From: Streptomyces sp. AC550_RSS872
Lineage (GTDB): Bacteria > Actinomycetota > Actinomycetes > Streptomycetales > Streptomycetaceae
Assembly (NCBI RefSeq): GCF_019049285.1
Contig: NZ_JAGMUL010000120.1
Location: 46,983-110,982 of the forward strand
Direction of reading: 5' to 3'
Length of the DNA: 64,000 nucleotides
The notes under the pieces are model-generated. The model made no database searches. It was given only the letters and a program-made list of their open reading frames with translations, and had not been told where the DNA came from. The position numbers and the translations under genes were made by a program. Positions 33,868 to 41,936 of this stretch are shown here, one piece after another. Each line of letters starts with the position of its first letter. Position 1 is the first letter of the stretch.

Positions 33868-34521
33868 CTACCGGCCGCTCACTCTGAGCGTGATGTTCAG
33901 CCGCCCGGTCAGCCCCAACTCCGGCGGTGCGGTGCCCGGCTGCACCTTCGGCACACCGTGGTGGGCGAGCCGCGACGGGCCGCCGAACACGAACAGGTCA
34001 CCGCTGCGCAGCTCGATGTCCGTGTACGGCCGGGTCCGGGTCTCGGGGTTGCCGAAGCGGAAGACGCAGGTGTCGCCGAGGCTCAGCGAGACCACCGGGG
34101 CGTCCGCCTTCTCGTCGCTGTCGCGGTGCATGCCCATGCGGGCCTCGGCGGCGTAGAAGTTGATCAGGGCGATGTCGTACGCCGCTTCCGGTTCTCCGTC
34201 CGGTGCGCCGAGGGTGTCCCGCACCGCGCGCCTGCCCAGCTCGCCGAGCCACTCGGGGAACGGTTTCACCGGGGCGTCGTCGCCGTCGACGACCGTGCGG
34301 GCGTAGCCGTACGGGTACCAGTGCCAGCCCAGACAGACCTGCCGGGCGGTCATGGTGCCGCCGCCGGGAGTACGCACTGTGCGCAGGCCGGCCGGAGGGC
34401 GAGCCCATGCGCGGCAGGCGTCCACCAGCTCGCGCTGGCGGTCCGGATCCAGCCAGTCGGGCACATGCACCGCGCCCGGCGCGACCTGCGTACGCTCCCG
34501 GGGGAACAGCTCGGCGTCCAT
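33868..34521 (-). CDS. alkB: AlkB-type 2-oxoglutarate/Fe(II) dioxygenase
   Basis: 217 residues. The iron triad is H132 and D134 (MHRDSD) with H188 (AHHGV), and 2-oxoglutarate-binding arginines R207 and R213 are in RLNITLR. It resembles AlkB, which removes methyl groups from damaged DNA or RNA bases by oxidation. ATG 34521 was chosen, since GGAGG lies 9 bases upstream, while ATG 34530 has no space for a ribosome binding site. It diverges from rlmG across 56 bases. Confidence 0.85.
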   Translation of the reverse strand: MDAELFPRERTQVAPGAVHVPDWLDPDRQRELVDACRAWARPPAGLRTVRTPGGGTMTARQVCLGWHWYPYGYARTVVDGDDAPVKPFPEWLGELGRRAVRDTLGAPDGEPEAAYDIALINFYAAEARMGMHRDSDEKADAPVVSLSLGDTCVFRFGNPETRTRPYTDIELRSGDLFVFGGPSRLAHHGVPKVQPGTAPPELGLTGRLNITLRVSGR

Positions 34522-34577
34522 GCCTCCCATCCTCCCCCACCGGCCTTGAGCTGCGGCTCGGCTAGCCTTGACGCACG

Positions 34578-35723
34578 ATGAACGACCGTATGACGACGCC
34601 CTGGGGCGAGCTCGCGCTGACCCGTTTCCCCGAGGACCCCCGTGACAGGCTGCGTGCCTGGGACGCCTCCGACGAGTACCTCCTGAGGCATCTGGCGGAG
34701 CGGGAGGTCCCGCTGTCCGGCACGGTCGTGGTCGTCGGTGACCGCTGGGGCGCTCTGGTCACGGCGCTCGCGGCGCACGGCCCGGTGCAGATCACCGACT
34801 CCTGGCTGGCCCAGGAGGCGACCCGGGCCAACCTCGCCCGGCGCGGTGTCGAGCCCGGCACCGTCCAGCTCGGCACCACCCAGGATCCGCCGCCTGAGCG
34901 TGTCGACGTGCTGCTCGTGCGGGTGCCGAAGAGCCTGGCGCTGCTGGAGGACCAGCTGCTGCGACTGGCGCCCGCCGTGCACGAGGGCACAGTGGTCGTC
35001 GGCACCGGGATGGTGAAGGAGATCCACACCTCGACGCTCCAGCTGTTCGAGCGGATCCTCGGCCCGACCCGCACCTCGCTCGCCGAGAGGAAGGCCCGGC
35101 TGATCTTCTGCACGCCCGAGCCGTCCGTGGCGCGCCCCGCGAACCCGTGGCCGTACACCTACGCCCTTCCCGAGGGCATCGGCGCGGTCTCGGGGCGCAC
35201 GGTCGTCAATCACGCGGGCGTCTTCTGTGCCGACCGGCTCGACATCGGCACCCGCTTCTTCCTGGGGCATCTGCCCGGCGGCAAGGGCCCCCAGCGGGTG
35301 GTGGACCTCGGGTGCGGCAACGGCGTCGTCGGTACGGCGATGGCGCTGGCGAACCCGGACGCCGAGGTGTTGTTCGTGGACGAGTCGTTCCAGGCCGTGG
35401 CCTCGGCGGAGGCGACGTACAAGGCGAACGGGGTGCCCGGGCACGCCGAGTTCCGGGTCGGGGACGGAATGGCGGGGGTGCCGGCCGGGAGTGTGGACCT
35501 CGTGCTGAACAATCCGCCGTTCCACTCCCACCAGGCGACGACCGACGCGACGGCCTGGCGGATGTTCACAGGGGCGCGGCGTGCGCTGCGGCCGGGCGGC
35601 GAGCTGTGGGTGATCGGCAACCGGCATCTCGGCTACCACGTGAAGCTGCGGCGGTTGTTCGGCAACAGTCAACTCATCGCCGGGGACCCGAAGTTCGTGG
35701 TGCTGAGGGCCGTCAAGAGGTAG
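34578..35723 (+). CDS. rlmG: RlmG-type class I methyltransferase (23S rRNA guanine-N2)
   Basis: 381 residues with a duplicated Rossmann methyltransferase fold. The N-terminal copy (GTVVVVGDRWGALVTALA) has lost catalytic residues. The C-terminal copy keeps VVDLGCGNGVVG (SAM binding, about residues 245-256) and LNNPPFHSH (the NPPF catalytic motif). This two-domain layout and length match RlmG/RsmC methyltransferases. ATG 34578 has TAGCCT 9 bases upstream and no clear ribosome binding site. Confidence 0.8.
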   Translation: MNDRMTTPWGELALTRFPEDPRDRLRAWDASDEYLLRHLAEREVPLSGTVVVVGDRWGALVTALAAHGPVQITDSWLAQEATRANLARRGVEPGTVQLGTTQDPPPERVDVLLVRVPKSLALLEDQLLRLAPAVHEGTVVVGTGMVKEIHTSTLQLFERILGPTRTSLAERKARLIFCTPEPSVARPANPWPYTYALPEGIGAVSGRTVVNHAGVFCADRLDIGTRFFLGHLPGGKGPQRVVDLGCGNGVVGTAMALANPDAEVLFVDESFQAVASAEATYKANGVPGHAEFRVGDGMAGVPAGSVDLVLNNPPFHSHQATTDATAWRMFTGARRALRPGGELWVIGNRHLGYHVKLRRLFGNSQLIAGDPKFVVLRAVKR

Positions 35724-35751
35724 GCGTCACGGTCCTGGACCAGTACTTCTG

Positions 35752-36600
35752 TCAGGCCAGTACCTCGATGATGTCGGCCACCGCCCGCACCATCGCCTCG
35801 CGCCCCACGCTCAGGTACTTGCGTGAGTCGACCGCCTCGGGATGGGCGGCGAGGTAGTCCCGGATCGCTCCCGTCATGGCGATGTTGAGGGCCGTGCCGA
35901 CATTGACCTTGGCGATGCCGCCCGCGACCGCGGCGGTCAGTTCGCCGTCGGGGACGCCGGAGGAGCCGTGCAGGACGAGGGGGACGTCCAGGGCGCCGGC
36001 CAGGCGCTTGAGGAGGTCGTGGTCGAGGGTGGCGGTGCGGGTGGTCATGGCGTGCGAGCTGCCGATGGCGACGGCGAGGGCGTCGACGCCGGAGTCGGCG
36101 ACGAAGGCGTGGGCCTCGGCCGGATCGGTGCGGGCGCCCGGGGCGTGGGCGTCGAGGGGCGGCTCGCCGTTCTTGCCGCCCAGCCGCCCCAACTCGGCCT
36201 CGATCCACAGCCCTTGGGCATGCGCCCAGTCGACGGCGGCCTTTGTCGCGGCGAGGTTGTCGGCGTACGGCAGTCTGGCCGCGTCGTACATCACGGAGCT
36301 GAACCCGGCCTCCGGCGCCTGGCGCAGCAGGTCGTCGCTCTGGATGTGGTCGAGGTGCAACGCGACGGGGACGGCGGCGCGTTCGGCGGCGGCGACGGCG
36401 GCGCGGGCGAGCGGCAGGAGACGTCCGTAGCGGAACTTGACGGCGTTCTCGCTGACCTGGAGGACGACGGGTGAAGTCACCGATTCCGCACCGGCGATGA
36501 CGGCCTCGACGTGCTCCAGGGTGATGACGTTGAAGGCGGCGACGGCGGAGCGGGCTGCGGCGGCGCGGGTGATGAGTTCGCCGGTGGTCACGAGGGGCAC
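35752..36600 (-). CDS. Class II aldolase, tagatose/fructose-bisphosphate type
   Basis: 282 residues. It has the class II zinc aldolase signature LHLDHIQSDD, MYDAARLPYADNLAATK, EAELGRLGGK, HGSSGVPD and KVNVGTALNIAMTG. GatY/KbaY-type enzymes split tagatose 1,6-bisphosphate to dihydroxyacetone phosphate and glyceraldehyde 3-phosphate. It starts at GTG 36600, 45 bases after the AgaS-type gene on the same strand, so the two form an operon. The divergent DeoR regulator supports a role in galactosamine or galactitol breakdown, although the exact sugar is inference. Confidence 0.8.
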   Translation of the reverse strand: MPLVTTGELITRAAAARSAVAAFNVITLEHVEAVIAGAESVTSPVVLQVSENAVKFRYGRLLPLARAAVAAAERAAVPVALHLDHIQSDDLLRQAPEAGFSSVMYDAARLPYADNLAATKAAVDWAHAQGLWIEAELGRLGGKNGEPPLDAHAPGARTDPAEAHAFVADSGVDALAVAIGSSHAMTTRTATLDHDLLKRLAGALDVPLVLHGSSGVPDGELTAAVAGGIAKVNVGTALNIAMTGAIRDYLAAHPEAVDSRKYLSVGREAMVRAVADIIEVLA

Positions 36601-36645
36601 GGCCTGTCCTTTCTCGGCGCGTGAGGGGGGTGCGAAGGGGGCGCG

Positions 36646-37527
36646 TCAGGGGGTGAGGATCACCGAGCGGGTGAGGTGGCGTGGCCGGTCCGGATCGAGT
36701 CCGCGGGCCGCGGCGACGGCGACCGCGAGGCGCTGGGCGCGGACCAGTTCGGCGAGCGGGTCGAGGCGGCCCTCGATCCACAGTCCGCCGGTGGAGTGCA
36801 CTTGTTCGGCCAGCCCCTCGGGCGCCTCGCCGAACATCCAGGTCGCGGTGCCGCTCGTGGTGATGCTGATCGGGCCGTGCCGGTACTCCATGGCCGGGTA
36901 GGCCTCGGTCCAGGCGAGCGACGCCTCGCGCATCTTCAGCCCGGCCTCGTTGGCCAGCCCCACCGTCCAGCCTCGGCCGAGGAAGGTGAACTGCCCGCAC
37001 TCCACGAGCCCTTCGGGCAGGTCGTCGGCGAGTGCGGTGCGGGCGTCGGCCACGACGGCGTCGGTGTGCAGGCCGAGGTGGGCGCGGAGCAGGGTGAGGG
37101 CGGTGGTCGCGAACCGGGTCTGCACGACGGACCGTTCGTCGGCGTAGTCGAGGACGACGAGCTCGTCGGCGGTCGTCATGACGGGCGTGTTCGGGTCGGC
37201 CGTGAGTGCCGTGGTAGGCGTGCGGCCCTTCAACTTCCCCAGCAGGTCGAGCACTTCGGTCGTCGTGCCGGAGCGGCTGAGGGCGAGGACACGGTCGTAC
37301 GCCCGCCCGTGCGGGAACTCCGAGGCGGCGAAGGCGTCCGTCTCGCCCCGGCCCGATCCCTCGCGCAGTGCGGCGTAGGCCTGCGCCATGAAGTACGACG
37401 TCCCGCAGCCGACGACCGCGATCCGCTCGCCGGGTTCCGGCAGCACCCCGCCGAGCCCTGCCGCCTCGGCCGCGGCGCGGGTCCAGCACTCGGGCTGGCT
37501 GTTGAGCTCGTCCTCGACATGTGTCAT
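36646..37527 (-). CDS. SIS-domain sugar isomerase/deaminase, AgaS-like
   Basis: 293 residues with two SIS domains. The first has VVGCGTSYFMAQAYAALRE and SRSGTTTEVLDLLGKLKG (phosphosugar-binding Ser/Thr). The second has GRGWTVGLANEAGLKMREAS and AMEYRHGPIS, as in GlmS and AgaS. There is no N-terminal glutaminase domain, so it does not use glutamine. AgaS converts galactosamine 6-phosphate to tagatose 6-phosphate, which fits the neighbouring aldolase. AAAGGG lies about 7 bases before ATG 37527. Confidence 0.8.
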   Translation of the reverse strand: MTHVEDELNSQPECWTRAAAEAAGLGGVLPEPGERIAVVGCGTSYFMAQAYAALREGSGRGETDAFAASEFPHGRAYDRVLALSRSGTTTEVLDLLGKLKGRTPTTALTADPNTPVMTTADELVVLDYADERSVVQTRFATTALTLLRAHLGLHTDAVVADARTALADDLPEGLVECGQFTFLGRGWTVGLANEAGLKMREASLAWTEAYPAMEYRHGPISITTSGTATWMFGEAPEGLAEQVHSTGGLWIEGRLDPLAELVRAQRLAVAVAAARGLDPDRPRHLTRSVILTP

Positions 37528-37578
37528 GCCGCCGCCCTTTCACGCTCTCGATGAGCCTCGCCCAATACCTGTGATTGT

Positions 37579-37588
37579 TCTTGCAAGA
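37579..37588. promoter_or_regulatory. TCTTGCAAGA palindrome in the AgaS/DeoR divergent promoter
   Basis: Perfect 10-base palindrome in an AT-rich patch (37571-37620) of a 155-base intergenic region. Nearby TGATTNTTC and an inverted GCAGAATCA could be further contacts. It is a likely operator of the DeoR protein. Confidence 0.45.
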
Positions 37589-37682
37589 TATCGCTAGCTT
37601 TCGAGCAGAATCAAGCATTGCGCCGCAAAGGGGTGCGCTAAGGTCGCCGGAGATCGGGGAATGATCGAGGAATGGAGGGCGG

Positions 37683-38462
37683 ATGTCGCGCGACGCCCGC
37701 TGGAAGGCGCTGCTGGAGCTGCTCGTGGAGCGTGGCCGGCTGGACGTCGAGGAGGCGGCCGCCGAACTGGCGGTCTCGGCCGCGACGATCCGACGTGACT
37801 TCGATCAGCTCGCCGAGCAGCAGATGCTCGTCCGCACGCGGGGCGGCGCGGTCGTGCACGGGGTGTCGTACGAACTGCCGCTGCGCTACAAGACCGCCCG
37901 GCACGCCTCCGAGAAGCAGCGCATCGCCAAGGCGGTGGCCGACCTCATCGCGCCCGGCGAGGCGGTCGGGCTGACCGGCGGCACGACGACCACCGAGGTG
38001 GCGCGCGCCCTGGCCGTGCGCAGCGACCTGGTGTCCGGGACGCCGGCGCTGACCGTCGTCACCAACGCGCTCAACATCGGCAATGAGCTGGCCGTCCGCC
38101 CCCAGTTCAAGATCGTGCTCACCGGTGGGGTCGCGCGCCCGCAGTCGTACGAGCTCATCGGGCCGCTCGCCGACGGGGTACTGTCCCAGATCACCCTCGA
38201 CGTGGCGGTCCTCGGCGTCGTCGGTTTCGACGCGACGCACGGCGCCGCCGCGCACGACGAGGCGGAGGCGGCGATCAACCGGCTGCTGTGCGAGCGCGCC
38301 GAGCGGGTGGTCGTGGCCGCCGACTCCAGCAAGCTGGGCCGGCGTGCGTTCGCCCGGATCTGCGCGGCCGACGCGGTGGACACGCTGGTCACGGACACGG
38401 CGGCCACGCCCGACACCGTGCGGCGCTTCGAGGAGGCCGGCCTGCGGGTCATCGTGGTCTGA
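37683..38462 (+). CDS. DeoR/GlpR-family regulator, AgaR-like
   Basis: 259 residues. The winged helix-turn-helix at the N-terminus (WKALLELLVERGRLDVEEAAAELAVSAATIRRDFDQL) and the DeoR sensor domain (LTGGTTTTEVA, TVVTNALNIGNEL, LTGGVARPQSYELIGP, VVAADSSKLG) are complete. It is read away from the AgaS-type/aldolase operon, so it most likely represses that operon in the absence of a sugar phosphate. GGAGG lies 4-8 bases before ATG 37683. Confidence 0.85.
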   Translation: MSRDARWKALLELLVERGRLDVEEAAAELAVSAATIRRDFDQLAEQQMLVRTRGGAVVHGVSYELPLRYKTARHASEKQRIAKAVADLIAPGEAVGLTGGTTTTEVARALAVRSDLVSGTPALTVVTNALNIGNELAVRPQFKIVLTGGVARPQSYELIGPLADGVLSQITLDVAVLGVVGFDATHGAAAHDEAEAAINRLLCERAERVVVAADSSKLGRRAFARICAADAVDTLVTDTAATPDTVRRFEEAGLRVIVV

Positions 38463-38570
38463 GCCCTCGCGGTCCGGCCCCCGGATCCCGGCTCCCGCCC
38501 GTCCGATTCCACCTACGCTGGGAGCGAGGCGCACTGCGGGTCAGGGAGTCGGCGGGCCAGGGAGGCTGCG

Positions 38571-40406
38571 ATGAGCACAACCCCGATCGGGACGGACGCA
38601 CCCACGACATCGCGCTGTCTGCCGATCGCCGAGCACGGGCTGATCGGCGATCTGCGCAGTGTGGCCCTGGTGGGGACGGACGGCACGATCGACTGGTACT
38701 GCTGCCCGGCCTTCGACGCGCCGAGCGTCTTCGCGGCGATCCTGGACGCGGAGCGGGGCGGCTGCTTCGAGCTGGCGGCGGCGGTGCCGGCCAGGACCAA
38801 GCAGTTCTACTTCCCCGACACGAACGTCCTGATCACCAGGTTCTTCACCGAGGACGGCGTCGGCGAGGTGCAGGACTTCATGCCGGTGGACGGCAGCTCG
38901 GTGGAGTCCGAACGGCACCGGCTGATCCGGCGGGTGGTGTGCGTCCGCGGGTCGATCCCGTTCCGGACGCGGGTCGCGCCGCGCTTCGAGTACGGCACAC
39001 AGCCGCACACTGTCCGCATGGTGGGCGAGGTCGCGGTGTTCGAGTCCGAGAAGCTGTCGCTCGGGCTGACCTCGACCATGCCGCTGGAGGTCGACGGACC
39101 GGACGTGCGCGCCGACTTCAAGCTCGCGCAGGGTGAGTCGGCGGTGTTCGCGCTGGACCAGCTCGGCGCCGAGGTGACGCTGCGCCGGTGCGCGCGGAGC
39201 GAGGCGGAGGAACAGTTCAACAGCACGGTGGCGTACTGGCGGAAGTGGCTGTCCGCCTCCCAGTACCGCGGCCGCTGGCGGGAGATGGTGCACCGCTCCG
39301 CTCTCACCCTGAAGCTGCTCACCTACGCGCCGACCGGCGCGATCGTGGCCGCGCCGACGACGAGCCTGCCGGAGCAGCTGGGCGGGGAGCGCAACTGGGA
39401 CTACCGGTACGTGTGGGTGCGCGACGCCGCCTTCTGCGTGTACGCGATGCTGCGGCTGGGCTTCACGGAGGAGGCCGAGGCGTTCATGAACTTCCTGACC
39501 GAGCACGTCAGCCGCGGCGACGGCTGCCAGACCGGCCCGTTGCAGATCATGTACGGCATCGACGGCCGCGCCGAGCTGCCCGAGCGCGAACTCGGCCACC
39601 TGGAGGGGCATCGCGGTTCCGCCCCCGTGCGCATCGGCAACGCCGCCGCCGGTCAGCTCCAGCTCGACATCTACGGCGCGCTGATCGACTCGATCTACCT
39701 CTACGACAAGTGGGCCAAGCCGATCTCCAGCGGCCAGTGGGACGACGTGTGCGCGCTGGTGGACTGGGTGTGCGACAACTGGGACCAGCCGGACGAGGGC
39801 GTCTGGGAGACCCGCGGCGGCCGGAAGAACTTCCTGTACTCGCGGCTGATGTGCTGGGTGGCGATCGAGCGGGGCATCCGCATGGCCAACCGGCGCGGGC
39901 TGCCCGCCGATCTGCCGCGCTGGCAGGCGTGCCGGGACACGATCTACCGGCGGATCATGAGCCGGGGCTGGTCCGAGCGGCGCCAGGCCTTCGTCCAGCA
40001 CGAGGACGGCGACGTACTGGACGCCGCCGTGCTGATGATGCCGCTGGCGAAGTTCATCGCGCCGACCGACCCCAAGTGGCTGTCCACGCTGGACGCTCTC
40101 ACCCAGGACCTGGTGTCCGACTCGCTGGTCTACCGCTACGACCCGCAGGCGAGCCCCGACGGGTTGCGCGGCGACGAGGGCACGTTCTCCATCTGCTCGT
40201 TCTGGTACGTCGAGGCCATGGTCCGGGCCGGCCGGGTCGACGAGGCGCGACTGGCCTTCGAGAAGATGCTGACGTACGCCAACCATCTGGGCCTGTACGC
40301 CGAGGAGATCAGCCACACCGGCGAGCAACAGGGCAACTTCCCCCAGGCGTTCACGCATCTCGCCCTGATCAGCGCGGCGTTCAACCTGGACCGCGCCCTG
40401 GGATGA
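38571..40406 (+). CDS. Glycoside hydrolase family 15 protein (trehalase/glucoamylase type)
   Basis: 611 residues with an N-terminal beta-sandwich domain (IAEHGLIGDLRSVALVGTDGTIDW) and an alpha/alpha-toroid. The catalytic pair is seen as E413 in GVWETRGG and E585 in GEQQGNFPQAFTHLALI. RNWDYRYVWVRDAAF is the substrate-binding signature. There is no signal peptide, so it acts in the cytoplasm. Related actinobacterial enzymes hydrolyse trehalose. GGGAGG lies before ATG 38571. It stands alone between the DeoR gene and the copper locus. Confidence 0.85.
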   Translation: MSTTPIGTDAPTTSRCLPIAEHGLIGDLRSVALVGTDGTIDWYCCPAFDAPSVFAAILDAERGGCFELAAAVPARTKQFYFPDTNVLITRFFTEDGVGEVQDFMPVDGSSVESERHRLIRRVVCVRGSIPFRTRVAPRFEYGTQPHTVRMVGEVAVFESEKLSLGLTSTMPLEVDGPDVRADFKLAQGESAVFALDQLGAEVTLRRCARSEAEEQFNSTVAYWRKWLSASQYRGRWREMVHRSALTLKLLTYAPTGAIVAAPTTSLPEQLGGERNWDYRYVWVRDAAFCVYAMLRLGFTEEAEAFMNFLTEHVSRGDGCQTGPLQIMYGIDGRAELPERELGHLEGHRGSAPVRIGNAAAGQLQLDIYGALIDSIYLYDKWAKPISSGQWDDVCALVDWVCDNWDQPDEGVWETRGGRKNFLYSRLMCWVAIERGIRMANRRGLPADLPRWQACRDTIYRRIMSRGWSERRQAFVQHEDGDVLDAAVLMMPLAKFIAPTDPKWLSTLDALTQDLVSDSLVYRYDPQASPDGLRGDEGTFSICSFWYVEAMVRAGRVDEARLAFEKMLTYANHLGLYAEEISHTGEQQGNFPQAFTHLALISAAFNLDRALG

Positions 40407-40482
40407 GGCCGGTTCACAGGACTCAACGACATGCGGCTCAACCGGGCACCCGGCGCCAGCGGCGGGCGGGGCGGATCCGAGG

Positions 40483-41472
40483 TCAGTGGCCGTGACCGGG
40501 CTCGCCCTCGTGCCCCCCTGAGGACGAACCCGACGGCGCCTGCGAGGACGCCTCCTCAGCGGCCGTCGCCGCACCCGCCCGGACCGTGAACGCGGCCGTG
40601 TGCACCTCTCCTTCGTGCTTGAAGTCGAGGAACAGCCGGTACGTGCCCCTGCTCGGTGCCGTCGCCGTGAAGGAGATCTCCGGTCCGGGCTTCGTCGTGC
40701 CGTCGCCGGGTTCGCCGTTCGGGTGGACGTGGAGGTAGGCGAGGTCGCCGGAGCGCAGGGCCACCAGGTGGCCGTACGCGCCGAGGTAGGGCTGGAGGTT
40801 GGTCACGGGCTGTCCGTCCCGCGCGACCTTGAGCTTCAGTTCGCTCTCCTTGCCGGGACGCAGGCGGCCGTCCAGTCGGACGTCATAGCCGTCGATCTCG
40901 GCGGTGGTGTTCGGGGTGGGCAGTCGCTGCGGCTCGTATGGGCCGGAGGCCGCCAGGTCGGCGCCGAGGGTGAGGTTCTCGGCGCCCTTCTTCGCCGGGG
41001 TGAAGTCGGCGAAGACGCGGTAGCCGCCCGCGCGGGGCAGGTCCACGGGGATGCTCCAGGTGCCGTCGGCGGCCCGGGTGGGGTGAAGGTGGCGGTAGGT
41101 GCCCAGGTCGCGCGAGGCCACGATGAGGTGGAGTTCCTTGTCGTGCTCGCGCCGGTAGGCGGTGACCGCACGGCCGTCGTCGTCGCGGATGACGAAGCTC
41201 AGGTCGGCGCGCCGGCCTGCCGTGATGCTCTGTGTCCGCAGGTCGAGGGTGTAGCCGCCCGCGGAGATCTCCAGTCCGCCGGCCGGTTCGGTCTGGTGCC
41301 CGCCGTGTCCGGCGCCTCGCTCCGGTGCCGGTGACGCCTCGCTGTGGCTTTCGTGGCGGGCGGGGGCGGGGTCCTCGACGACGGGGTCCACGGCCTCACC
41401 CACACCGTAGGCGGTGCCGAAGGTCGCGGCCAGTGCGGCGGCGAACGCGGTGATCCTCAGTCCGGCATGCAT
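40483..41472 (-). CDS. Secreted His-rich protein of the copper locus
   Basis: 329 residues. A signal peptide covers about residues 1-30 (RITAFAAALAATFGTAYG). A His/Ser-rich segment (HESHSEAS, GAGHGGHQTE), two beta-sandwich-like regions (about 80-180 and 190-290) and a His-rich tail (GGHEGEPGHGH) follow. No known enzyme motif is seen. It diverges from copZ-copA across CsoR-type boxes, so it is probably copper-induced and binds or buffers copper outside the membrane; this is inference from position and composition. ATG 41472 has AGGAG 7 bases upstream. Confidence 0.7.
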   Translation of the reverse strand: MHAGLRITAFAAALAATFGTAYGVGEAVDPVVEDPAPARHESHSEASPAPERGAGHGGHQTEPAGGLEISAGGYTLDLRTQSITAGRRADLSFVIRDDDGRAVTAYRREHDKELHLIVASRDLGTYRHLHPTRAADGTWSIPVDLPRAGGYRVFADFTPAKKGAENLTLGADLAASGPYEPQRLPTPNTTAEIDGYDVRLDGRLRPGKESELKLKVARDGQPVTNLQPYLGAYGHLVALRSGDLAYLHVHPNGEPGDGTTKPGPEISFTATAPSRGTYRLFLDFKHEGEVHTAAFTVRAGAATAAEEASSQAPSGSSSGGHEGEPGHGH

Positions 41473-41519
41473 GGCGGTCTCCTGCGGGTCGGTCTCTCCG
41501 GGCTTCACTGCACCTCACA

Positions 41520-41536
41520 ATACCCCTGGGGGGTAT
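41520..41536. promoter_or_regulatory. CsoR-type operator 1
   Basis: ATACCCCTGGGGGGTAT is a near-perfect match to the C/G-run palindrome bound by the copper repressor CsoR. It lies 47 bases upstream of the secreted-protein start and faces the copZ side too. Confidence 0.8.
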
Positions 41537-41567
41537 GAAGTCAATCCGGTTCAGCACTTGCCTCCGC

Positions 41568-41584
41568 TACCCCCTGGGGGTATA
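41568..41584. promoter_or_regulatory. CsoR-type operator 2
   Basis: TACCCCCTGGGGGTATA repeats the palindrome, centred 47-48 bases from operator 1. A degenerate third copy (GATACCCCTGCCCGGTACC) follows near 41601. The arrangement suggests divergent copper control of both transcription units. Confidence 0.8.
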
Positions 41585-41654
41585 CATGGACACCGGCAAG
41601 GATACCCCTGCCCGGTACCCTGGTCGACCGCGGCCCCACCCTCAGGAGGAACCC

Positions 41655-41870
41655 ATGTCCATCACCACGTACGCCGTGGCCGGAATGAGCTGCGGCCACT
41701 GCAAGGCCACCCTCACCAAGGTCATCGGCGAGCTCGACGGCGTCACCGACGTCGGCGTCGACCTCGCGACCGGCCAGGTCACCGTCACCAGCGCCGCCGA
41801 GCCCGACGACGCCCTGGTCGCCGAGGTCGTCGACGAGGCCGGCTACGAACTGACCGGCCGCGCCGCCTGA
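41655..41870 (+). CDS. copZ: Copper chaperone CopZ
   Basis: 71 residues forming one heavy-metal-associated domain with the copper-binding GMSCGHC motif (C13, C16). It carries Cu(I) to the transporter CopA, encoded 66 bases downstream. AGGAGG precedes ATG 41655. Upstream is the CsoR-box promoter. Confidence 0.9.
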   Translation: MSITTYAVAGMSCGHCKATLTKVIGELDGVTDVGVDLATGQVTVTSAAEPDDALVAEVVDEAGYELTGRAA

Positions 41871-41936
41871 CCCGCACCCGACCGCAGGAGCCCGGCCCGC
41901 GCCCGGCTCCGCCCGCACCCCGCACCAGGAGCAGCG

